Under the pieces are notes generated by a model. That model was not told the DNA's origin and did no database searches. It worked only from the letters and a program-made list of their open reading frames with translations. A program made the position numbers and the translations under genes. A stretch of DNA of 64,000 nucleotides from Drosophila persimilis (taxonomy: Eukaryota; Arthropoda; Insecta; Diptera; Drosophilidae), in contig NW_020825336.1 in NCBI RefSeq assembly GCF_003286085.1, positions 744,001 to 808,000 on the forward strand, written 5' to 3'. The stretch's first letter is position 1, and every line of letters starts with the position of its first letter. Below, in pieces: positions 48,846-57,205 of the stretch.

Positions 48846-50351
48846 GCCTGGCTATAAGTATACCATAGCCATGACTGATGGTGTGCGTATTTCCGCACGA
48901 AGAGCATAGACGAAGCGCAGTCGCGTTGTGTGTCAAGGTGCGAGTGTATCTTCAAGATGGTGAGTAGTGGAAGGGTTCGTACGTTTTGTCTTGCTCTTGG
49001 GTTTGGGTTTGGGTTTGCGTCTGCTGCTGCCAAGAAGTTTCCGGAGCAAAAACTTTGCCAAAGTTAAGTGAACAGCTGCCTGAGGAGGAAGCAGCAGAAG
49101 ACTGCTTTCTGTGCGAGACAGAGACAGAAAAGATTGGATGGATAGAGAGGGCAACAGACAGTGAACCACCCCTAAGACGGCTCACACAGCCAACTGAAAG
49201 ATAAAACCCAATTCCGTAAATCGATGTCGACAAAAACAACTTGAAACGAAGAGCCACAAAGCTGTGGGGGGGGGGAACAACCGAAACAGAAACAGAAACG
49301 ACTTTAGCCTAATCATTCGAAATCTCGATTAGTTGGCCCGATTTTCGACGAACGAGAGAAACGGACATGCTGTTCGGATTAAGTCATCTCTCAGTAGTGC
49401 GATGTGATGCTTTGCTAATCCAAAGACCGGCTCTGACTCAGGCAGGTGAGTCTCGGTTCTCGGCTCCCGCATCTCGTGTCTTGAATGGTTTCGGTCGGTC
49501 GAAACTTGTACATACCCGTACGTAGTCGTGACTCAGCAGAGATGTAGTATCTCGCCCTCTCTTAAACCCTGGGGGCGGACAGTCGAGAAGGGGGCGCGGC
49601 CAAGTCGTTCACTTTAGCCAGGCGTCTCTGTTACTTCTATCTCAATCTGTTTCTGTATCTGTATGTATCAGTAGGGCTCTGTGGGTGTGAGTGTGTGGGT
49701 GTACTCCCCGATATAATAGAGCGTCGTTCGAGGTATGTCTGGTTCTGGTTCTGGTTTTTGGGGCGCTGCGAATGGAAATGTATTGATTTCTGGAGGCGTA
49801 CGCATCGTTGACTGAGAATTTCTATAGGGAGGAATCTCTGCTTCTGTGCGTGGCGTGCTCTGGTGTGGTATCTGTATCTTTTGGGGGAATGGCGCTGTCG
49901 TATTCCTCTTATGTACATATGTATTCCATTATATCTCAAGTGTCTCTGTGTGTGCAGATGGAATGATATGCTTCAAAAGACCCTCGAAGTGGACATGTGT
50001 AGATAAATGTATATGTAAACATAAGTATATATCTCTATATACTTGTGTAGTTGGGGTTTGAATAGTTCGATGCGTCAGATGTGCTCGAGATCCGAGTCGG
50101 GTCGGAAGCTGGCTTGTTCATAGAATTCATTATAATTTTACAAATTCTGCTGTCCTTCTGGGTATTTATGATTCATACATACCCGCTTACATGGGATTTA
50201 CAAAAAGCAAATTCAAATTCAAATAAAATAAACCTGTTGGCCCTTGGCGCCAAATTGTGCTAGTGTTACACAATGGTGTTTATCAACACTAACGCTCAGC
50301 TGTCAATGTAACGGGAAAACGAAATATGCGCCATTTGTGCTTATTTTGTGC

Positions 50352-50408
50352 GTATGGTAAAAAATTCAGTGACGTTCCGCTAACAAAGTTTTTCTCTTCT
50401 TTTTGCAG
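50352..50408 (+). other. Possible 5' UTR intron of the THAP gene
   Basis: Donor GC/GTATGG at 50352, a CTAAC branch-like site at about 50380, a pyrimidine tract, and acceptor TTTTTGCAG ending at 50408 give a 57-nt intron of typical fly size upstream of the ATG at 50528. No coding frame depends on it. Confidence 0.45.
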
Positions 50409-50527
50409 CTTTTGGTGGACATTGACGTTTAATTCTTTTCTTTTCATTCGGTGGCTTGGCGGCGCATTTAGCAACGCCAAGACAAAATTCATTAAAAATT
50501 CGGGGCATACAGAACAACGTTTCCGGA

Positions 50528-52150
50528 ATGCCGACCATTCGGCGTTGCTGCATCATCGGCTGCATGTCCAATTCCCGGCAGCATCCGAGCATGCAGTTCT
50601 TCGCCTTTCCACGGCCGGAAAGTCCATTCCACAAGCTCTGGAAGGAGGCGTGCCATGCTTCGCTGCGTAGGATCATACCCTTCAAGAAGCCTGTGGTGTG
50701 CGCCCTTCATTTCGATCCCAGTGTCTTGGGTGGACGACGCCTACAATCGAACGCGCTGCCCACGCTGCGCCTGGAGGTGCCATCAAATATGGCCGCTGTG
50801 GAGCAGCAGGCGATGGTGGAGGAGATCGAGCGTAGTCGCAAGTGCGCCTACATTAATGCAGTCGTCTACGAGTGGCTGGTACGAGCCAACATCAATCCAC
50901 AACTGCGTGGAAGCATCACACATGGCATGATCAAGGATAAGGCTGAGACCGCCCGTCAGGTGATCGGCAGCACATCTTTTATTGCCGACAATCGCTGGCT
51001 GAACCGGTTCCGCGAGACACATCTGCAGGGCTTTGCCCAGAAACTTGCCAGCAATCAGCTGAAACCCATGGGCACTTCCCTCTGGATTCCCGATATTGTC
51101 CACGACCTTCAGCACCTGTTCCCCCCGGCCAGTGCTGAGCGTGTCGCTAAGCTGGAGGAAATGCCGGAGCACTACATGAACTACATGCAGCAGTATGGCG
51201 AGTACGAAGAGGACGAAGACAGCATGGACATCAAGGAGCAAAGCTATCAGGAGCAGCAGCAACAACAGCACTTCGCTCTCCAGCAGCAGCAACAGCATCT
51301 GCAGCAGCAGCATCAGATGAATCATCCATGGCCGCCGTTTCCGGGACACCCGTCACATCCCCCCCATCCGGGCTTCACCAGTTTTAACGATTACTACTTC
51401 GAGCGCCACCAGCAACAGATGCAGCAACAGCTTCAGCAGCAGCAACAGCAAATGCATCAGCCGCAGTTCCCACCAATGACGGGTCCTGCACCACAGCCCC
51501 ATAGGGAGCCATTCCAACCACAACTGCCACCAAATGTTGTGCCGAAGCGTGCTAGTCCGTTCCAGCCAGTTCAGTTAGCCAAGCACCCAAAGATTGAGTC
51601 GGCGGCTGACATGGAAGTGCAGGAAATCAATTGCTCCACAATCTCTAGAGTGTCACCATTGCCCTTGGCTGAGTCCACACAAGCCACGCAGGACCTTACC
51701 GAACAGACGGCCAATCTACGGCTCCCCAGTCCAAAGGAGCAAAACAACAACAGCAGCGGAGGGCGCGACAGCGCCAGTAGCAAGGAGAATGCTCCTAAGA
51801 CAAACGGTGGCCTCAGTGGAAAATCCACTCCAGCTAACTCCACCAAGGGCAACAACTCCCCGGCGCAGCCATGCACATCGGCGCCAGCTTCGCCCAAGAG
51901 GATCTCCAATAGCAGCACCAGCTCTGGTAGCAGCCAGACAAATGGTCACGCATCTCCAGAACCCGAGTCGAATGCCTTGGCCATTACGAACGAGCTGAAG
52001 GAACTCGACAGCTACACTGACGCTCTCGAATATCTGAAGCCACTGGAGGATTTTGTGCTCTTCAAAGAGAACTTTCGAGCCATTGGCCTGCTCTCCCAAT
52101 TGGAGTTGGTGCTGCGCAAGGGCGACAAGGGCACCATAGTCGATGGCTAG
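50528..52150 (+). CDS. THAP zinc-finger protein with CENP-B-type HTH and conserved C-terminal motif
   Basis: 540 aa, single coding exon. The ATG at 50528 (MPTIRRCCIIGC) is the natural start because THAP domains begin at the N-terminus. Residues 1 to about 85 form a C2CH THAP domain: CIIGC, then VCALHF (the distal C-x2-H) and NALPTLRL in place of the usual AVPT block. Residues about 105-170 (INAVVYEWLVRANI ... RWLNRFRETH) match the second HTH of CENP-B/Tc5-type domains. Residues about 240-312 are Gln/His-rich. A Ser/Asn-rich low-complexity region follows. Residues about 496-533 (LKPLEDFVLFKENFRAIGLL) repeat the C-terminal motif of the genes at 36459 and 60414. It is probably a nuclear DNA-binding regulator. 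Compared with those paralogues the first HTH is replaced by THAP. AATAAA lies at 52292-52297. Confidence 0.92.
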   Translation: MPTIRRCCIIGCMSNSRQHPSMQFFAFPRPESPFHKLWKEACHASLRRIIPFKKPVVCALHFDPSVLGGRRLQSNALPTLRLEVPSNMAAVEQQAMVEEIERSRKCAYINAVVYEWLVRANINPQLRGSITHGMIKDKAETARQVIGSTSFIADNRWLNRFRETHLQGFAQKLASNQLKPMGTSLWIPDIVHDLQHLFPPASAERVAKLEEMPEHYMNYMQQYGEYEEDEDSMDIKEQSYQEQQQQQHFALQQQQQHLQQQHQMNHPWPPFPGHPSHPPHPGFTSFNDYYFERHQQQMQQQLQQQQQQMHQPQFPPMTGPAPQPHREPFQPQLPPNVVPKRASPFQPVQLAKHPKIESAADMEVQEINCSTISRVSPLPLAESTQATQDLTEQTANLRLPSPKEQNNNSSGGRDSASSKENAPKTNGGLSGKSTPANSTKGNNSPAQPCTSAPASPKRISNSSTSSGSSQTNGHASPEPESNALAITNELKELDSYTDALEYLKPLEDFVLFKENFRAIGLLSQLELVLRKGDKGTIVDG

Positions 52151-52291
52151 GGGGATGCGACGAACGCTATTAAATGACAAACACAAAACACAAATGTGAT
52201 GAACAGTGTACATACAAATGTATCTCGTAGATTACTGAAATATGTAGTATTATTTTTTTTTGAACTACGTAATTTTACTACCATGACTTAA

Positions 52292-52297
52292 AATAAA
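52292..52297 (+). terminator. Poly(A) signal of the THAP gene
   Basis: AATAAA about 140 nt after the stop. Confidence 0.5.
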
Positions 52298-52482
52298 TTA
52301 AACTAAACTAAACAAATCATTAATTTATTAATTATAAAAATAAGAATATGAAAATTTGCGTTTTATTGTGCCACAGCTGTCCTGCGTCTGCTGTGATCTG
52401 GCCACACAATACAAGATGGCTGACTAGTTTTTTTTTTGTACTAAATCTTGCAAATAAAAGGGACAATGCACCTAATCATCCA

Positions 52483-52695
52483 ATGCTACCACCAATGGAA
52501 CAACTATTAAGAGAGCCAGGAAGGATATCAAGTGAAAAAGGAAGCCTATACGGTAACCCTTTTTACGCGCAAGCAGTGAATCATAGGCAAACGCTGGAAG
52601 AGTTTGTGATCTCCACCGAGAACTTTAAGGCCATTACTTCAAATCATTACTTACGGTGCTGCAGAAGAGAAGCAAGACTGAAACAGCTTCATTAA
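52483..52695 (+). pseudogene. Decayed or very short relative of the CENP-B-like family
   Basis: The open frame from ATG 52483 encodes 71 aa. Its middle, QTLEEFVISTENFKAI, resembles the family motif PLEDFVLFKENFRAI, after which the similarity ends (TSNHYLRCC). Downstream in another frame, 52703-52840 reads SEAGPGHSINRTG and SVSEDNDSVEYECRRSLRLE, which looks coding and recalls the PGPGHYSETSNEAE stretch of the gene at 36459. A poly(A)-like AATAAA follows near 52866. I read it as a truncated, rearranged duplicate beside the THAP gene. A spliced small gene is the alternative. Confidence 0.35.
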
Positions 52696-52966
52696 AATAT
52701 CAGAAGCAGGCCCAGGACATTCCATTAACAGGACAGGATCAAGCGTTAGTGAAGACAACGACAGCGTGGAGTATGAATGTCGCCGCTCTCTAAGACTTGA
52801 AGTACCTAAGCATGAAAAAAAGAGTTCTAAAATATATATCGTACATACATATGTATATGCTAAATAATAAAGCACGTATTTAAAAATTATTTATAACTTG
52901 TGTTGTTGCAAGTTTTCCGTTAAATATGGCAAAGTTATTGTCTGAGATTATCAACTTCCTGCGACG

Positions 52967-52977
52967 CGGTCACACTG
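52967..52977 (+). promoter_or_regulatory. Ohler Motif 1 (M1BP site) in the Vti1a promoter
   Basis: CGGTCACACTG is a match to the fly core-promoter Motif 1 consensus YGGTCACACTR, 96 nt upstream of the Vti1a ATG. Motif 1 marks constitutive TATA-less promoters, which fits a housekeeping trafficking gene. Confidence 0.7.
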
Positions 52978-53072
52978 CGCCAATGTTTACGTTTTTGTCT
53001 TCATTGGAAAAATTAGCCCATATTGTTGCTAAACGCATATTGTTCTCTCTTCGCGTGTAACATAAACAAGAA

Positions 53073-53846
53073 ATGTCGCTGCTGGAACAGTACGAGCAGC
53101 AGTACGCAGCTCTGATTGCGGAGATAACAGCGCATATCGGACGATTGCAGCAACAGAGCAGCAGCAGTGAGTGGAGTGAAGTGGAAGATATATTTTCGCA
53201 CATACACACGCAGTGGGCTGATAATCAATTTTCGTGTAATCCTGCAGGTGACCGTAATGAGCTGTGCAGTAAAATCGATGGCAGCCTGCCCGAGGCACAG
53301 GAGCTGCTGGAGCAGATGGGCCTGGAGGTAAGAGAGCTGAATCCAGCACAGAGAACAAGCTTCAACAGCAAGCTGCAGGTGGCCCAAGCCGAGCTGCGAC
53401 GCCTCCAGGCGGAGTACAAGCAAACCAAGAATAAGGCGCAGCCAAACGCCTTTACAACCTTGGACTTGGGTGGGGCCGGGGACTTTTACGAGGATGTGTC
53501 CATTAACAATGACCAGCGACAACGCCTACTAGACAATTCCGAGCGGATTGAGCGCACTGGCAATCGACTGACCGAGGGATATCGGGTAGCCGTGGAGACA
53601 GAGGCTCTGGGCGCACAAGTACTGAACGACCTGCACCATCAGCGCGAGACCTTGCAAGGTGCCCGGGCACGTCTGAGGGAAACAAACGCCGATCTCGGCC
53701 GTGCCTCCCGCACCTTGAACACCATGGTGCTGAGGGCTCTGAGAGAAAAGGTCGTTTTATATGGGGTTGGTGTGTGCTTCGTGGTGGCTGTGGGTGTCAG
53801 CCTATATCTCACCTTTGCCCCGAGTTCCTCGGCCGCCACCTCATAG
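53073..53846 (+). CDS. Vti1a: Vti1a, Qb-SNARE of Golgi/endosomal vesicle fusion
   Basis: Predicted CDS is join(53073..53166, 53248..53846), 230 aa, the usual Vti1 length. Residues 1 to about 95 form the N-terminal three-helix (Habc-type) domain: LLEQYEQQYAALIAEITAHI, then LLEQMGLEVREL and AELRRLQAEYK. The Qb SNARE coiled coil follows (LLDNSERIERTGNRLTEGYR, then ETEALGAQVLNDLHHQRETL and ARARLRETNADLGRASRTL). The Gln in HHQRE is probably the zero-layer residue. A C-terminal transmembrane anchor (VVLYGVGVCFVVAVGVSLYL) and a very short lumenal tail complete a tail-anchored SNARE. The 81-nt phase-1 intron (GTGAGT...CCTGCAG) is free of stops and divisible by three. The gene is convergent with the Rab-like gene. 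Confidence 0.93.
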   Translation: MSLLEQYEQQYAALIAEITAHIGRLQQQSSSSEWSEVEDIFSHIHTQWADNQFSCNPAGDRNELCSKIDGSLPEAQELLEQMGLEVRELNPAQRTSFNSKLQVAQAELRRLQAEYKQTKNKAQPNAFTTLDLGGAGDFYEDVSINNDQRQRLLDNSERIERTGNRLTEGYRVAVETEALGAQVLNDLHHQRETLQGARARLRETNADLGRASRTLNTMVLRALREKVVLYGVGVCFVVAVGVSLYLTFAPSSSAATS

Positions 53847-54224
53847 TTAACCTAATAGAAACGAAACCAATTGATATAAATTTCTATTTGAGTGTAGCTT
53901 ATCACTAATGACATATGTTGACGCATTCCTGTTTTGTGAATCGATTATTTATTATTTGTTTAGAATATCTTACGTTAATGAGTATTCAGTGTGTGAAGGA
54001 AACATCCCAATGGCTAATCCTAGTGGAACAAAGCTGCAAAGACTTACGCACTAACGCACTACATACGTGTAGCTTATATTTGGCATTACACGGCGCCTAG
54101 ACACTAGATACTACTCTTATGCTATGACTCATGTTAAAAGTTTGGTGTTTCGTGTTAATTTTCGGGACGTATTTTGCATTAATTCGTAAAAAAAACAACA
54201 TAACCACCTACAATTCGCATCGTT

Positions 54225-54234
54225 AATAAATAAA
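54225..54234 (+). terminator. Tandem poly(A) signals, probably for Vti1a
   Basis: AATAAATAAA lies about 380 nt after the Vti1a stop and within about 90 nt of the convergent Rab-like stop. Confidence 0.4.
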
Positions 54235-54315
54235 AAGTCAAAAAAAAAATGCATTTCTGCTCGCATTGAGTCTGGCTGTGGGATGTCTTTAGCCAAACTC
54301 AATGTTCCCCAACTG

Positions 54316-55014
54316 CTAGCAACTGCACGAGGAGGCCTCCTCGTTGACCGTCGGGTCACTGGCCGTGTCAATTTTGAAGCTCTTCTGCTCGAGAGCCTGC
54401 AGCTCCATTTTGGAGCGATTGGCATGCACCAGCTGTCGCGATATATCGCGAAACATTTCCTCAACACCCGCCCCAGTGCGACAGGATGTCTTGTAAGTGG
54501 CGCTGATTAGTGAGTGACACTGCTCGCAAAAGGCTTCCACCTCCTCGTCACTGACTTCCGGCTCGCGGCCCTCCAAGTCGCTCTTGTTGCCGCAGATGAA
54601 AATCTTCGCATTCTCCGCATACGTAACAATGTCCAGCAAGTGCTGCGAGAGCGAGTGAAAGGAGGCGGCATTGTCCAGGGCGAAGACAAGGATTGCACCC
54701 TCTGCAAATTTATAGTAAGAAGAGGTCACAGAAGCCACACGTTCCATGCCGCCAGTGTCCCACAGTTGGAGCTGCCATCAATCAAAAGATCAGTACATTA
54801 AGCTGGTATCACGCACACTACAGACACCACACACCTTAATCTGCTTGTCGCCCACATCGTACTCCCGATCAATGTGATCCAGTCCCAGTGTGGATTTGCG
54901 GTCCGTCTCCGTAACGAATGTGTTGTTGGTAAAGCGGCGAAATAGCGAACTCTTGCCGACGCCATAGTCGCCGCAGAGAATCACCTTTTGCTTGGGTATG
55001 CGCACAATTGCCAT
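54316..55014 (-). CDS. Atypical Rab-family small GTPase
   Basis: Predicted CDS is complement(join(54316..54771, 54835..55014)), 211 aa. The 63-nt phase-0 intron has donor GTGTGT and acceptor GATGGCAG. G1 is GDYGVGKSS, switch I contains STLGLD, G3 is WDTGGMER instead of the usual WDTAGQE, G4 is GNKSD and G5 is TSCRTG in place of SAK. The C-terminus ends SSCSC, a double-Cys prenylation signal typical of Rabs. It is likely a membrane-trafficking GTPase of the divergent fly RabX group. The A-to-G and Q-to-M changes in the catalytic motif predict altered hydrolysis; this is inference. RabX6 would be the first D. melanogaster gene to compare, from memory only. The gene is divergent from the carboxypeptidase gene at 55249, with about 234 nt between the starts. 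Confidence 0.88.
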
Positions 55015-55099
55015 TATTATGCTGAAACTTCTGTTATTTGCTAATTAATTAAATTATTTCGTAGCGGCCAGACACAAAAGAGGAAAACAACGAAGTCCA

Positions 55100-55109
55100 A
55101 ACAGCTGTT
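55100..55109 (-). promoter_or_regulatory. E-box core promoter motif AACAGCTGTT
   Basis: A palindromic match to AWCAGCTGWT, 86 nt upstream of the Rab-like ATG in the divergent promoter region. Confidence 0.45.
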
Positions 55110-55191
55110 GAGGGGTATCGGCGTTGCCAGACCTACAAAAGTTCAAATTCCGCAGAGGTGCCTACGATACCCGCTTAGGCGGGCGGTGGAT

Positions 55192-55198
55192 AGATAAG
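55192..55198 (+). promoter_or_regulatory. GATA-factor site AGATAAG upstream of the first carboxypeptidase gene
   Basis: AGATAAG lies 51 nt before the ATG. GATA sites commonly drive midgut expression of fly digestive and lysosomal enzymes. Function here is inferred. Confidence 0.35.
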
Positions 55199-55248
55199 AA
55201 TTTCCCTTTAAATGTAGCCCCACGCCACGGCTGGGGCCAAAGTGTCCC

Positions 55249-56753
55249 ATGAAGATGACGAGCCTGGTAGTGATATTGCTTGCTTGCTTCGCGGCCTTGG
55301 CACATGGTAAGTCGCGTCCATAAATCACCGCCTTGCTATCTATCGCACAAACAATTGCAAACCGTAGGCAAGGCCGGATATGGCCCGGGGGAGCAGGATT
55401 GGGGGTTCGTCGACGTACGTCCAGGCGCCCACATGTTCTACTGGCTCTATTACACCACGGCCAATGTGTCCAACTACACGGAACGTCCCCTGGCCATTTG
55501 GCTGCAAGGCGGTCCGGGTGCCTCATCCACGGGCTATGGAAACTTCGAGGAACTGGGACCCGTAGACCTGTACGGCGATTACCGCAACTGGACCTGGGTC
55601 AAAGACATGAACGTCATGTTCATCGACAATCCCGTGGGCAGTGGCTACAGTTATGTGGACGGTACGGCTTATCACACGGCCACCAACAGGGAGATTGCCC
55701 TGGATCTGGTGGAGCTGATGAAGGGATTCTATAAGCTCCATCCGGAGTTCGAAGCGGTTCCCCTGCACATCTTTTGCGAGAGCTATGGCGGCAAGATGGC
55801 ACCCGAGTTCGCCCTGGAGCTGTACTATGCAAAGGAGCGGGGCGAGGTGAAGAGCAATCTGACGTCCGTTGCGTTGGGAGATCCGTGGACATCTCCAATC
55901 GACTCGGTTCTGGCTTGGGGACCCATGCTCAGGGAGATGGGAATCGTCGATCACGACGGCTACGATGCGATTACGGCTGCGGCAAACTTTACTGCCGAGC
56001 TGGTGGCAGAAGAGCGCTGGATCCAGGCCACTGCACAGTGGGGCAACACCCAGTGGGAGGTGATGAAGGCCTCCAAAGGCGTCGACTTCTACAATGTTTT
56101 AAAGGAGACCCTCGGCGACCGATTCCAGAGGCAGCTGGCCATGACGCCTGAAGGTGAGTGCCTGAATGTAGAAGTACAGCCATGATTTAAAATGGATCTT
56201 CTCTCCTGCCAGAGCGACAGTACCGCACCATGGTCAAGTTCGACATTGACGAGGACCGCGACCAGCTGCTGGAGGATCTGATGCGAGGCCCTGTGGCCGA
56301 GACCCTGGGCATACCCTCGAATGTCAAATGGGGATCGCAGAGCAGCAGTACCTTCGACATACACCGAACAGACTTCATGAAACCCGTTATCCATATTGGT
56401 AAAGAACCGCCATGTGATTATAGCTAGTTAATCTCTATATCAATCTACAATCTACAGTAAATGAGCTGCTGGAGAAGACTCCTCTAAAGGTGGGCGTGTT
56501 TTCTGGAGGCCTGGACCTAATCTGTGCCACGCCCGGCACCGTCAACTGGATAGCCAAGCTGGACTGGAGCCGAAAGAGCGAGTATCTAGCTGCCTCGCGC
56601 ACTGCCATCAGCGTGGATCGCATTCTGGAGGGCTATCAGAAGACTGGCGGCAACTTCACCATGTTCTGGATCAACCGATCCGGTCACATGGCTCCCGCCG
56701 ATAATCCAGCCGCCATGAGCCATGTCCTGCGGGAGTTCACAACCTTCGGCTAA
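55249..56753 (+). CDS. Serine carboxypeptidase, SCPEP1 (retinoid-inducible) type, copy 1
   Basis: Predicted CDS is join(55249..55306, 55368..56153, 56213..56398, 56458..56753), 441 aa, all introns 59-61 nt and phase 1. The signal peptide is MKMTSLVVILLACFAALAHG. S10-family landmarks are present: the oxyanion region WLQGGPGAS, nucleophile Ser in CESYGGKMAP, catalytic Asp in FSGGLDLICAT, and catalytic His in RSGHMAPADNP. NYTERP and NLTS supply N-glycosylation sites. It acts as a secreted or lysosomal carboxypeptidase removing C-terminal residues. It is followed about 450 nt later by a tandem paralogue with identical intron positions. The D. melanogaster counterparts I recall are CG3344 and CG32483; I cannot say which copy is which. 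AATAAA lies at 56803-56808. Confidence 0.95.
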
Positions 56754-57205
56754 AGCAGACCGAGCAGAACAGATACATGTATGGTACATACATTTGTTCA
56801 TAAATAAAGTTCAACAAAGAAAAATGCTGTGTTAAACCCAATTTCGGTTCTGTCTAGATAATTATGATGTGCGCTTAAAGGCTTTTACAAATTTAGTGAC
56901 AAAGATTTGCCAAAACTAAAAAATGTCATGGAGATAATTGCCAATAAGTCAGTAAGCGTCATTGTCATCGCCATCGCTTCTAAGGGCCATAAATAGTGAT
57001 AGCCGGCCGCATGCCTCCCCCACTTCTAGATTACAAACTCTGTTCAAACAGATATGAGTGCCGTGCCGTCTGCGTGTTGTGTTGGTTACTTTCGTTGGTC
57101 GTGGCCTGGCCAGCGATCAGACAGTAGTCGAACTGCCAAGCGATCGGTTGGGCTTCAAAGATACTTCAAACTTCGAGCTAAAGAGAAAACTAGTGCAGCT
57201 CAACC
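56754..57205. other. Intergenic region between the tandem carboxypeptidases
   Basis: It holds the 3' UTR of copy 1 and the promoter and leader of copy 2. A TATA-like ATAAATAG lies at 56989-56996, followed by TGATAGC, a possible GATA site. The leader contains short upstream ATGs at 57054 and 57058. Confidence 0.45.
56803..56808 (+). terminator. Poly(A) signal of carboxypeptidase copy 1
   Basis: AATAAA 50 nt after the stop. Confidence 0.65.

Larger units (their letters stand above)
38370..50527. other. About 12 kb of gene-free, microsatellite-dense DNA
   Basis: I can support no coding gene. The stretch is unusually rich in simple sequence: TG/GA near 38793-38818, ACAC near 40016-40034, GAT at 41726-41777, CACA near 43538-43552, GGCTCT units at 44107-44157, TA at 44783-44807, ATCC/ATCT at 44957-45012, GT at 45287-45309, T16 at 47679-47694, CATAGC units at 48624-48697, and TG at 48807-48834. 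A DINE-1-like fragment lies near 39047. A 5'-leader-like stretch around 46560-46760 has no linked coding exon. Immediately before 50528 a likely 5' UTR intron is present. Confidence 0.5.
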
